DNA of 64,000 nt from an uncultured Alphaproteobacteria bacterium (GTDB taxonomy: Bacteria > Pseudomonadota > Alphaproteobacteria > Caulobacterales > Hyphomonadaceae): positions 24,040 through 88,039 of the forward strand of contig CAIMMO010000254.1 of NCBI GenBank assembly GCA_903842595.1. Direction: 5' to 3'. The translations under genes were made by a program, and so were the position numbers. Positions 20,936-30,010 of the stretch are shown piece after piece; within the stretch, counting starts at the first letter, position 1, and each line of letters opens with the position of its first letter. The notes beneath the pieces were generated by a model, which worked only from the letters and a program-made list of their open reading frames with translations, was not told the DNA's origin and made no database searches.

Positions 20936-21610
20936 TTACTCCGGCAACTTCCAGGACAACACCATCGTATAGGGCGGATAAGTCGGCGGACACCAAGCGA
21001 CCGGCTTGCCCGCTGAGTCTTTCGCCGGCTGGAAGCGCAATTTTGGAATGCCCTTCACAGCCGCTTCATCAAGCGAATCCACACCGCTTGACTTGATGAC
21101 CTTCACGTCGCTAGCCCGTCCATCAACGCCCATGCACATCGAGAGCGTCACGTCGCCTTCCTGCTTCTTGCGCATGGCAGCGGCAGGGTAGTCATCGACC
21201 AGCAACTTGGAGAACCTGTTCGGGTCGGCCTTCGGGCGGACTGGCGGCACGGCCGGCGGCGCCGGCCTCGCAGCCGGGGCGGGCGGCGGCGGCGGCGCGG
21301 GATTGGCGACGGCCTGCACCTGGCGCACGGCGTTCTCTTGCGGTGGCGGCGTGTCGAACACGAAGTCGGGCAGGATCACCTGCGGCGGCGGCGGCGGCAG
21401 GTCGACATCGACCGGCGGCGGCGGCGGCTCGTCCTCGACGACCTCGTCGAGCTCCTCGATCATCACGACTTCAGTCTCGATCCGCTCGTTGGTCTCGATG
21501 ATGCCGAGCCCGTTGGCGAGCGCGTAGCCCGACACGCCAAGGCCAAGCACGACGCCGACGACCCCGGCGATACGCGTCTTGGTATTGCTCCGCTTCGTAG
21601 CGTAATACAT
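20936..21610 (-). CDS. tonB: TonB family energy transducer
   Basis: N-terminal TM, Pro-rich linker PPPPPVDVDLPPPPPQV, TonB_C region YPAAAMRKKQEGDVTLSMCMGVDGRASDVKVIKSSG. Confidence 0.93.
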   Translation of the reverse strand: MYYATKRSNTKTRIAGVVGVVLGLGVSGYALANGLGIIETNERIETEVVMIEELDEVVEDEPPPPPVDVDLPPPPPQVILPDFVFDTPPPQENAVRQVQAVANPAPPPPPAPAARPAPPAVPPVRPKADPNRFSKLLVDDYPAAAMRKKQEGDVTLSMCMGVDGRASDVKVIKSSGVDSLDEAAVKGIPKLRFQPAKDSAGKPVAWCPPTYPPYTMVLSWKLPE

Positions 21611-21960
21611 GTCTCTCTCGCTCTCGACGCCCCAGTGTCTCATCCCCGGCATCTAGGCCTTGGTGACGAGACAGCATTTCTATGCCTTCGTTTTGCCCCA
21701 AGCGCCAGACTGACAGCGGCGTTTTTTGCAGAACAGGTTGCGCGTTCTCGTCGCATTTCTGACGAATGCGTCGGATCGCAGGGGCCTCGGAAACGGCGCT
21801 GTTATTGTTGTTCGCCGCACCGCCGGGGGGAGCCGGCGACCCTTCTTCTTCTGCCGGGATATGCCCTGCGCGTAACCCTTCGTCAATTCGCAGCGGCGCC
21901 CCGTTCTTCAACTTTCCGGGTTGGAAACTGACCAGTGCGTCAGCAGCGGAGAATTTCGCA

Positions 21961-23439
21961 TCAGCGATTCCCCGCCGAGGCAACCTCGTCTTCGCCCGAT
22001 CCGAGAACCTCCTCCACCGTCGGCGGGTCCTTGTCGGGATCGGACAGCAGCCCTTCCCACTTCGCGATCACCGCGCAGGCAATGGAGTTTCCGATCACGT
22101 TGGTCGCCGTGCGGCCCATGTCCATGAAGGCGTCGACCGCCAGCACAAGCGCGATCCAGGTCGGGTCCATGCCCATCGCCGGCAGCGTGGCGGAGATTAC
22201 GACGAGCGATGCACGCGGCACCCCGGCAATCCCCTTTGACGTGACCATGAGCAACAGGAGCATGCCGATCTGCTGTTCGATCGTCAGCGGCACGCCCATC
22301 GCCTGGGCGATGAACATCACCGCGAACGTGCAGTACATCATCGAGCCGTCGAGATTGAACGAATAGCCCAGCGGCAGCACGAAGGAGACGACCCGGTTGG
22401 CGACACCATGCCGCTCAAGCTGTTCCAGGAGCCGCGGATAGGCCGCCTCCGAACTCGCCGTCGCGAAGGCCAGAAGGCCCGGCGCACGTACATCCCATAT
22501 CAGCTTGAAGACGCGCGGGCCCAGGATCAGGAAGCCGACAAAGATCAGCACAGACCACAGTACGAGCAGCGCCAGGAAGAACGTCCCGACCAGCCGGCCA
22601 TAGTCAGCAATGACGCCCAGACCCTGCAGCGAGACCGTGTAGGCGATGGCGCCGAAAACAGCGAACGGCGCGGCCATCATGACGTAGCCAGTGACCTTCA
22701 GCATAAGGAAAGCGCCCTGCTCCAGCAGGTCCGTGACCTTCGCGGTCTTCTGTCCCAGCGACTGCAGCGCCACCCCAAGGAACAGGGAAATCACCACGAT
22801 CTGCAGGATCTCGTTACGCGCCATCGCATCCACGATCGAGGTGGGGAAGACGTGCGTGATGAACTCCGCCAGCGAGAATGCGCCGGTCTGCACCGTCGAT
22901 GGGTCCGCCACCGCCGTCTCCAGGGTGACCGGGAAATTCACCCCGGGCTGGAACAGGTTCACCATCACAAGCCCGAGTCCCAGCGAAACCAGGGAGGCAG
23001 TGATGAACCAGCCCATCGTGCGGGCCCCGATTCGCCCCACGGCTGCTCCGCCGCCCAGATGGGCGATGCCCACGGTCAAGGTTGTGAGGACAAGAGGCGC
23101 CACGATCATCTTGATCAGGCGGAGGAAAATGTCAGACAGGATCTTGAAATAACTGGCAATATCCGTCTGGCTCTTGCTCGGCGTCTTCTCGATTTCGAGC
23201 GTCGTGACCTGCCCGTTCTTGTTCTTGTCGGCCTGCGCGAAGGTCAGGCCATCGGTCCGCCCCGCCGCCGAGGCGGTGAATTCAGCTTCGCTCAGCGCGC
23301 CATCGCGGTCGGTGTCAAACGCCGCCACCCGCTCGGCCGCCGCCACGGCTCGAGCGCCCTGGTCGCCATAAACAAGAGCGCCAACGGCTGCACCCAGCAC
23401 CATCGCGAGAATTAGGCCGATGAAGATCAGGCGTTGCAT
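21961..23439 (-). CDS. Dicarboxylate/amino-acid:cation symporter (DAACS) with inserted EF-hand pair
   Basis: Symporter motifs IKMIVAPLVLTTLTVGIAHLGG, LPLGYSFNLDGSMMYCTFAVMFIAQA, TSKGIAGVPRASLVVISATL; EF-hands DTDRDGALSEAE and DKNKNGQVTTLE after TM1. Track ORF start 23562. Confidence 0.95.
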   Translation of the reverse strand: MQRLIFIGLILAMVLGAAVGALVYGDQGARAVAAAERVAAFDTDRDGALSEAEFTASAAGRTDGLTFAQADKNKNGQVTTLEIEKTPSKSQTDIASYFKILSDIFLRLIKMIVAPLVLTTLTVGIAHLGGGAAVGRIGARTMGWFITASLVSLGLGLVMVNLFQPGVNFPVTLETAVADPSTVQTGAFSLAEFITHVFPTSIVDAMARNEILQIVVISLFLGVALQSLGQKTAKVTDLLEQGAFLMLKVTGYVMMAAPFAVFGAIAYTVSLQGLGVIADYGRLVGTFFLALLVLWSVLIFVGFLILGPRVFKLIWDVRAPGLLAFATASSEAAYPRLLEQLERHGVANRVVSFVLPLGYSFNLDGSMMYCTFAVMFIAQAMGVPLTIEQQIGMLLLLMVTSKGIAGVPRASLVVISATLPAMGMDPTWIALVLAVDAFMDMGRTATNVIGNSIACAVIAKWEGLLSDPDKDPPTVEEVLGSGEDEVASAGNR

Positions 23440-23597
23440 GCGGCGGCGGCTCCACAGGAAAAGTCTGCCTGCATAACACGCGAAAGCGGGCTGACTACCC
23501 TTGCGCGGCGACAGCCCGCCCGATCCATGCAAGCGTGCACCCATTCGCGCCACCATGCCCATCCGTCTCCGGATCAGCCTGGCGCAGGAGACTGCTG

Positions 23598-23807
23598 ATG
23601 GATGACGGCGCGATCGACCGCGAGGCGATGGGCAAGATGGCCAAGGCCCTCGTTTTCATCAAAGGCGCTAACGACCCCACTGCCATCGCCCTGAAACTTG
23701 CGTCCGACACCGGCAAGCCCGCAGACATAAAGAAGGCCCGCGCACTCTTCATCAAGCTCAAGCCGAGCGAGCGCAAAGGCGCCATGGCGATGGTTTCCGA
23801 CGATTAG
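23598..23807 (+). CDS. Hypothetical small protein (69 aa)
   Basis: RBS-like cgcaggag upstream; MDDGAIDREAMGKMAKALVFIKGANDPTAIALK. Confidence 0.65.
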   Translation: MDDGAIDREAMGKMAKALVFIKGANDPTAIALKLASDTGKPADIKKARALFIKLKPSERKGAMAMVSDD

Positions 23808-23882
23808 CTGTCTGGACCGCCGGCCCCCTGCCCGGCATCCTTGAAAAAAGCCCGGCGGACGCCCGGCAATCCAGAGACGCCC

Positions 23883-24791
23883 ATGCCCGGCAGCCAGGAC
23901 TTCGCCGCAGACCCGCGCAACGCCAGCCTCAAGGTCTGGCTCAACGGCGCGCTCGTCCCCACCAACGAGGCGAAAGTCTCCGTCTTCGACGCTGGCTTCG
24001 TCCTCGGCGACGGCGTGTGGGAGGGCCTGCGCCTCCACAAGGGCGCGCTCCTTTTTCTCGACGCTCACCTCGACCGCCTCTATCGCGGCGCAGCCGACAT
24101 CGCGCTTGATCTCGGCCTGACGCGCGCAGAGATGACAGCCGCCCTGCATGCAACCTGCGCCGCCAACGGCATGACCGACGGCGCACACCTCCGCCTTATG
24201 GCGACGCGAGGCGTCAAGAAAGCCGTCAACCAGGACCCGCGCAACGCGCTTGGCAGCGCCACCATCGTCATCGTGGCCGAGTACAAGCAGCCAAGCCCTG
24301 AGATCGTCACCACTGGCCTCAGCGTCGTCACCTCGACGATCCGCTGCACGCCCGCCGACATGTTCGACATGCGCCTCAATTCGCACTCGCGCCTGCCCCT
24401 AATCCGCGCGCTGCTCGACGTTATCCCGCGCGGTGGCGACGAAGCCCTTATGCTCGACCCCGGCGGCTTCGTCTCGAGCTGCAACGCCACCAACTTCTTC
24501 TGGGTCAAGGACGGCGAGGTGCGCACCAGCACCGGCGAGTTCTGCTTCAACGGCGTCACCCGCGGCAACGTCATCCGCCTGTGCGACGCCAACACCATCC
24601 CAATAAAACTCGACGATTTCCCCCTCCGCGACGTCCACGCCGCAGACGAGGCCTTCGTCACCGGCACCTTCGGCGGGCTCACGCCGGTGCGCGCCGTTGA
24701 TGGCCACGCCATGCCGGCAGGCACGCCGGGGCCGGTCACGCAAAACCTGCGGGCGCTCTATGAGTCGCTGAAGGATGAGCAGGCGGCATGA
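23883..24791 (+). CDS. Class IV PLP-dependent aminotransferase (BCAT/D-amino-acid transaminase family)
   Basis: VSVFDAGFVLGDGVWEGLRLH; LNSHSRLPLIRALLD; DPGGFVSSCNATNFFWVKDG. Confidence 0.93.
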   Translation: MPGSQDFAADPRNASLKVWLNGALVPTNEAKVSVFDAGFVLGDGVWEGLRLHKGALLFLDAHLDRLYRGAADIALDLGLTRAEMTAALHATCAANGMTDGAHLRLMATRGVKKAVNQDPRNALGSATIVIVAEYKQPSPEIVTTGLSVVTSTIRCTPADMFDMRLNSHSRLPLIRALLDVIPRGGDEALMLDPGGFVSSCNATNFFWVKDGEVRTSTGEFCFNGVTRGNVIRLCDANTIPIKLDDFPLRDVHAADEAFVTGTFGGLTPVRAVDGHAMPAGTPGPVTQNLRALYESLKDEQAA

Positions 24792-25249
24792 ACGGCCCAA
24801 CGCTGGATGCGATCGTCGCGCTCGACGCCCTGTGCCTGCGGGATCCGTATGGGGGAACGCTGAACGTCGCGTCGCAGCGCGCGCGACTCGAAGCCTCAAC
24901 CGCTCAGGCATGCTTTGCGCTCGTATGGCGAGACGGCATGCTGGTCGGCTACGGCTATATGTGGCCTATGGTGGACAAGACGTGGTTTGTCGGCGGTCTT
25001 GCGATCCACCCGCATTATCGCAACGCCAGCGTGACGGCCGAACTGGTCCGCAGCTTTTCGGCCGTCGTGAAGAGCAGCCGTGCAGTCGATCTCGAAAGCC
25101 ATGTGCTCGCAGACAATCACGCGTCGATCCGGTTGCACCAGCGTCTGGGTTTCAAGGAAGCTCATCGGGATGAACGGGCAATCGCGTTAAGGGCTTCGGT
25201 CGCCGATCTGAAGTTGTCGCGCCTCTCGCTTACAGGCGATCGACGCTAG
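24788..25249 (+). CDS. GNAT-family N-acetyltransferase
   Basis: VGGLAIHPHYRNASVTAELVRSF; SIRLHQRLGFKEAHRD; ATG overlaps the upstream stop. Confidence 0.85.
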   Translation: MNGPTLDAIVALDALCLRDPYGGTLNVASQRARLEASTAQACFALVWRDGMLVGYGYMWPMVDKTWFVGGLAIHPHYRNASVTAELVRSFSAVVKSSRAVDLESHVLADNHASIRLHQRLGFKEAHRDERAIALRASVADLKLSRLSLTGDRR

Positions 25250-25288
25250 CGCATTGGACCAGCGAGCAACCTTGGACAGTATAGCCAA

Positions 25289-26023
25289 ATGACCTCCCTC
25301 ATCCGCATCGCCATGTGGTCCGGTCCGCGCAACATCTCCACCGCGATGATGCGCTCCTTCGGCGCGCGCGGGGATTGCCATGTCGTCGACGAGCCGTTCT
25401 ACGCCGCCTTTCTCGCCAAGACCGGGCTCGTCCATCCGATGCTCGCCGAAACGCTCGCGAGCCAGCCGAATGACTGGCGCGATGTGGTGCAGCAGTTTGA
25501 TCAGGCGCCGCCCTCAGGCCAGCCGATCGTCTATGAAAAGCACATGACGCATCACATGCTCTCGGACTTCGGCCTCGACTGGATGAGCCTGCGCCGCAAC
25601 GCCTTCCTCATCCGCGATCCAGTCCGCGTCCTGGCCTCCTACACGCAGAAGCGCGAAGATGTGACGCTCGCCGACATCGGCTTCGTGCAGCAGGCCGACA
25701 TCTTCGCCCGCGAAGCCGATCGCCTCGGCCACGCCCCGCCCGTCATCGAAGGCGTCGACGTGCTGCGCGACCCAGCGCGCACGCTGGGGAAACTGTGCGC
25801 CGCGCTCGACATCCCCTGGACGCCGAACATGCTCAGCTGGCCCGCAGGCCCCCGCGCCACCGACGGCGTCTGGGCGCCCGCCTGGTACGACGCTGTCGAA
25901 AAATCCACCGGCTTCGCGCCGCCAACCGTCGAAACGGCGATCACGCTGGCCCCGCACCTCCGGCGCATCGCCGACGAAGCACGTTCCCATTACGAGACGC
26001 TGGCGAGATGGAAACTGCACTGA
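25289..26023 (+). CDS. Sulfotransferase-like P-loop protein
   Basis: MWSGPRNISTAMMRSFGARGDCHVVDEPFYAAFLAKTG; FLIRDPVRVLASY. Confidence 0.88.
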   Translation: MTSLIRIAMWSGPRNISTAMMRSFGARGDCHVVDEPFYAAFLAKTGLVHPMLAETLASQPNDWRDVVQQFDQAPPSGQPIVYEKHMTHHMLSDFGLDWMSLRRNAFLIRDPVRVLASYTQKREDVTLADIGFVQQADIFAREADRLGHAPPVIEGVDVLRDPARTLGKLCAALDIPWTPNMLSWPAGPRATDGVWAPAWYDAVEKSTGFAPPTVETAITLAPHLRRIADEARSHYETLARWKLH

Positions 26024-26054
26024 CCGCCAGTCGACGGGCGGCGCTGGGCCTGTG

Positions 26055-27053
26055 CTAGCCCAACATTTCCTGCGCTGCGCTACTCAGCAGCGTCCGCGCG
26101 CCGCCCTCGCCCCGCACCGCAAAGACCACCGCCAGCCCCTGCGCCTCCGCCATCGCCAGCCCGGCATCGCATCCCAGCGCGAACAGCGCGGTCGCCCAGG
26201 CATCGGCCTCCATCGCACTCGCATGCAGCACCGCCACGCCCGACAACTCGCCCATCACAAGCCGCCCCGTGCGGCCATCGAGCAGATGCGAGCCGCCTTC
26301 GCGCCGGCGCACGAAATCGCCGCTTGTCGCCACTGCCAGATTCACCAGCGCCACATCCGTCCCGGTCGGCTCATCCTCTGCATACGGAAGATCGGACAGC
26401 TCCAGCCCCACCCACCAGGGTTGCGCATCTGGCTTTACACCCTGCCCCAAGAACTCGCCGCCGATCTCCATCAGGAAACTTGGCACGCTCAGACTGCGCA
26501 GCGCGTCTGCGCACAGATCGACCGCATATCCCTTGGCGATCGAGGACAGATCAAGCGCTACCCCGCCTGGCTGCCAGACACGGAGCCCGGCCATATCGAG
26601 CTTGATGCTGCGCCACCCCTGCAGCACGGGCTGCCCCGTCAGCAACCCCGATCCGAAACCGGCCGCCTCGACATGGCGCCCCAGTGACGGATCGTATGCG
26701 CCGTCGGTGAGCGCCGCGATTTCCAGCGCGCGGTTCAGCACGAATGCAAACTCCGGTGGATTGTCCCGCCATCCCTCTGGCGCCGCATTGAACTGCGAAA
26801 GATCGGAGCCGCGCTCCCACCCACTCATCTGCCGGATCACCAGCGCGAACGCATCCTCCAGAGCCGCCACGACCGCAGCCGTCCCGAGCGTCTCATGCGC
26901 CACAAACGCCAGCGACCACCCCGTACCCATCGTCGCGCCCGACAGCCGCCGCACCGGTACATCGATCCGCGACGCCCGCACATCGGCGGGTTTAAGGCCG
27001 TTCGGAATGAGGAGACGAGGGTCGCGGTTGCTCTTGGTCACTGTCACGCCCAC
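26055..27053 (-). CDS. apbE: FAD:protein FMN transferase
   Basis: MGTGWSLAF; DLSSIAKGYAVDLCADALRS; GELSGVAVLHASAMEADAWATALFALG. Confidence 0.93.
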   Translation of the reverse strand: MGVTVTKSNRDPRLLIPNGLKPADVRASRIDVPVRRLSGATMGTGWSLAFVAHETLGTAAVVAALEDAFALVIRQMSGWERGSDLSQFNAAPEGWRDNPPEFAFVLNRALEIAALTDGAYDPSLGRHVEAAGFGSGLLTGQPVLQGWRSIKLDMAGLRVWQPGGVALDLSSIAKGYAVDLCADALRSLSVPSFLMEIGGEFLGQGVKPDAQPWWVGLELSDLPYAEDEPTGTDVALVNLAVATSGDFVRRREGGSHLLDGRTGRLVMGELSGVAVLHASAMEADAWATALFALGCDAGLAMAEAQGLAVVFAVRGEGGARTLLSSAAQEMLG

Positions 27054-27099
27054 TTATGTCCTCGATCATAGCGCAGACTTGGAAATCCTGAAGGGGCCA

Positions 27100-27120
27100 T
27101 TCCCGGGGCAAGCCCCGGAA
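27100..27120. repeat. Intergenic palindrome (REP-like)
   Basis: ttcccggggcaagccccggaa, near-perfect hairpin in the apbE upstream region. Confidence 0.6.
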
Positions 27121-27304
27121 CGACCCAGAATTCAACGCGACCGCCGACCTGTTCGCCCCTGCGGCACGTCAAGCACAGCCACCCAGATCGACGGCGATTT
27201 CAGTATCTTGCCTTCCATCGTTGTCCTGCCAGGGGCTTTGGCTTCGAGCCCGTACTTGCCGGCGTCCGCGAGCGCGCCTCTTCTGGCTACTTGAAGGCGT
27301 TGAC

Positions 27305-27817
27305 CTATCTGGTCAGTTTGAGCGTGACGACACCCAGCTCTTCCTTGCCCCTGGCCGAGCCTTGCGCTTCGTCGCCGGGCGCCCATTTGAATGGAATCTC
27401 GACGAGTTCCTTGCCGCCCACTTCGCGGCTTGCTTCCACAATGATCTTGTACTCGCCCGGCGGCAGCATCGCGATCGGGCCCTTGGCGGTGTCGAACTTC
27501 ATGCTGTTCTTGCCGGGCGGCTTGGTCGGGCTGGAGACGCCGTCCATCGGAAGTTCAAGGCTGCGGCCCGACCTTCGCCACCACTGGCGGATGTCCTTCA
27601 GCCACTTCTCGCCTTCCTGATCCTTGAGATCGACATCGTACCAGACCGACAGGTTGGCGGCGACCTTGCCGCTGGCATCCTCGATCCAGATAGCGACGTA
27701 GGGCCTGTGATACTCGGCGACGTTGAGCTTCGGAATCTCGACAGCGATTTCCAGCGTGCCCGCATGCGCCGCGCCCGCCATCGCCACCGGAACCGTAAGC
27801 ATCACGACGTTGCGCAT
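27305..27817 (-). CDS. DUF2271 domain-containing periplasmic protein
   Basis: Signal peptide; RPYVAIWIEDASGKVAANLSVWY...WWRRSG...MDGVSSPTKPPGKN; LPPGEYKIIVEASREVGGKE. Confidence 0.88.
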   Translation of the reverse strand: MRNVVMLTVPVAMAGAAHAGTLEIAVEIPKLNVAEYHRPYVAIWIEDASGKVAANLSVWYDVDLKDQEGEKWLKDIRQWWRRSGRSLELPMDGVSSPTKPPGKNSMKFDTAKGPIAMLPPGEYKIIVEASREVGGKELVEIPFKWAPGDEAQGSARGKEELGVVTLKLTR

Positions 27818-27829
27818 GAAAACTCGGCC

Positions 27830-28603
27830 TCAAACATGAACCAGGAAGCCGGCGATCATCGCCGGAACGAGAAGACCTGCGCCAACGATGAACCAGGTCG
27901 GCGCCCGGCGCGGGGCGTGCATCCAGAGCAGCACCAGCCCGGTGATGCAGAACAGGATGGCCGCAATCGAGAAGATGTCGAGAAACCAGAACCACACCGG
28001 GCCTGTGTTCCTGCCCTTGTGAAGATCGTTGAGCCACGCGATCGCGCCACGATCGGTGTTCTCGAAGACGATGTCGCCCGTCTCGCGGTCGATCGACAGC
28101 CAGGCGTCGCCTCCGGGCTTTGGCATGCCGACATAGACTTCATCCTCGGACCACTCGCCGGTCCGACGTGACACCGGCGCGCCAACCTCCTTGGCGAGCC
28201 AGTCAGCCACCGGCGCAGGAAGTATCGCCCTCTCGCCCCCGGGTGGCGCCTCGCCAAGTTGAACGAGCAATTCGGGTGGCAGGATAGCCGTCCGTTCAAC
28301 CACGACCGGCTGGCTTTCGATCTGGCCCGCATGGTTCAGTGTGATGCCGGTGATTGCGAACAGGAGCATGCACACCAGCGTCGCCGCGCCCGTGATCCAG
28401 TGCCAGACGCGCGCCTGGGTCATCCAGAACAGCCGGCGCACCTTGGCCTTGTGGGCCTTCTTCGCGGCCTTTTCGGCATCTCCGATCAGACCTGTTGAGC
28501 TGTCCGCGCCCTCGGCCATCCCGTATCCCGGCGGCCGTTTTTCGGCGCCATTCCCTTTCGGCGCCCCAGCGGCTCCGTTCCGCCCTGAAGTTACGCGACC
28601 CAC
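27830..28603 (-). CDS. PepSY-associated TM helix protein
   Basis: ARVWHWITGAATLVCMLLFAITGITLNH; LSIDRETGDIVFENTDRGAIAWLNDLHKGRNTGPVWFWFLDIFSIAAILFCITGLVLLWMHAPRR. An internal start at 28519 is possible. Confidence 0.9.
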   Translation of the reverse strand: MGRVTSGRNGAAGAPKGNGAEKRPPGYGMAEGADSSTGLIGDAEKAAKKAHKAKVRRLFWMTQARVWHWITGAATLVCMLLFAITGITLNHAGQIESQPVVVERTAILPPELLVQLGEAPPGGERAILPAPVADWLAKEVGAPVSRRTGEWSEDEVYVGMPKPGGDAWLSIDRETGDIVFENTDRGAIAWLNDLHKGRNTGPVWFWFLDIFSIAAILFCITGLVLLWMHAPRRAPTWFIVGAGLLVPAMIAGFLVHV

Positions 28604-28610
28604 CCCCTAA

Positions 28611-28633
28611 TTGCAACCCATTCTCATTTGCAG
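28611..28633. promoter_or_regulatory. Putative Fur box
   Basis: TTGCAACCCATTCTCATTTGCAG (reverse CTGCAAATGAGAATGGGTTGCAA), upstream of the PepSY gene. Confidence 0.6.
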
Positions 28634-28762
28634 CTGGCCGAAAATGCAGTCGTGAACGGCTTTGCAGTATCAGGGTGGACGACGCCTCTCCTGCTCTTGA
28701 GGCTGGCGGGCGGGCATGCATGGTGGCCGCAATACCCCCTCTCCTGAACCCAAGAGACATCG

Positions 28763-30010
28763 ATGGCGAACTTCTCCCGGCTGAAACTGGCCCTCATCGG
28801 CGCAACCGCGCTGGCCGGCTGCTCGACCATGGCCACCGCGCCAGCCGGCGTCAGCGCCGAAGCATGGGCGATCCATAACCGCCTCCTGACGCTCGACACC
28901 CACCTCGACACACCCGCCTTCTTCGACACGGTGCGTGGCTACGACATCATGGAGCGCCACGACGTCGAGCGCGACGGATCGCAGGTCGATTATCCCCGCA
29001 TGGTGGAAGGCGGCCTCGATGGCGGCTTCTGGGTCATCTATATGGGCCAGGGCCCGCTGACGCCGGAAGGCTATCGCGATGTGCGGGACGCGGCGCTGAT
29101 CCGCGCAATGTCGATCCACAAGATGGTGGCGGCGAACCCTGACAAGTTCGAACTTGCGCTCACGTCGTCGGATGCCGCCCGCATCAACGCGAGCGGCAAG
29201 AAGATCGTCTACATCTCGATCGAGAATTCCTACGAGCTTGGCGAAGACCTCTCCCTGCTCGACACCTTCTACAAACTCGGCGTGCGCATGGCGGGCCCGG
29301 TGCACAACGGCACAAACCAGCTTGCCGACTCAACCAACCCAGGCGCGGTCGGCATGAAATGGGGTGGCCTGTCGCCGATGGGCCGCGACTACGTCAAGCG
29401 CGCCAACGAACTCGGCATCGTGCTCGACGGCAGCCATTCCTCGGACGCCGCAATCGAGCAGATGATCGACCTGTCAGCGACGCCGATCATTCTCTCGCAT
29501 CATGGCGCAGACCATCTCAACGAGCATCCGCGCAATGCGCCCGACGCGCTGCTCAAGAAGATGGCGGCGAAGGGCGGCGTCATTCACATGAACGCGCTCG
29601 GCTCCTTCATCAAGACGCTGCCGCAGACGAAAGAACGCACCGACGCAATGACGGCGCTGCGCACCAAATGGGGGAACCCGAACCAGCTCGAAAGCACGCG
29701 TTATGAGCTCTATCTCGATGAACTGAACGCTATCGACCGTCAGTTTCCGGAGAACCGCGCAACGCTCGAGGACTACATGCAGCAGGTGCTTTACACGATC
29801 AAGCTCGTGGGTGTTGATCATGTCGGCTTCGGCGCCGACTGGGACGGCGGGGGTGGCCTCGACGGCTTTCGCGACATCACCGCCCTGCCAAAGATCACCG
29901 ACCGGCTGCTCAAGGAAGGCTATACCGAAGCCGATCTCGCCAAGATGTGGAGCGGCAATGTGATCCGCCTGCTGAAGGCGGCCGAGGACTACAAGGCGAG
30001 CCTGAAGTAG
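28763..30010 (+). CDS. Membrane dipeptidase, renal dipeptidase family (M19), lipoprotein
   Basis: Lipobox ALAGCSTM; LTLDTHLDTPAFFD; GRDYVKRANELGIVLDGSHSS; GADWDGGGGL. Confidence 0.92.
   Translation: MANFSRLKLALIGATALAGCSTMATAPAGVSAEAWAIHNRLLTLDTHLDTPAFFDTVRGYDIMERHDVERDGSQVDYPRMVEGGLDGGFWVIYMGQGPLTPEGYRDVRDAALIRAMSIHKMVAANPDKFELALTSSDAARINASGKKIVYISIENSYELGEDLSLLDTFYKLGVRMAGPVHNGTNQLADSTNPGAVGMKWGGLSPMGRDYVKRANELGIVLDGSHSSDAAIEQMIDLSATPIILSHHGADHLNEHPRNAPDALLKKMAAKGGVIHMNALGSFIKTLPQTKERTDAMTALRTKWGNPNQLESTRYELYLDELNAIDRQFPENRATLEDYMQQVLYTIKLVGVDHVGFGADWDGGGGLDGFRDITALPKITDRLLKEGYTEADLAKMWSGNVIRLLKAAEDYKASLK

Noticed and set aside
19681-21096. 471-aa plus-strand ORF
   Set aside because: Antisense to exbD/exbB/tonB, whose motifs are unmistakable.
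21200-21440. GGC/CGG-rich repeats resembling a microsatellite
   Set aside because: Explained by the poly-proline linker of tonB on the minus strand.
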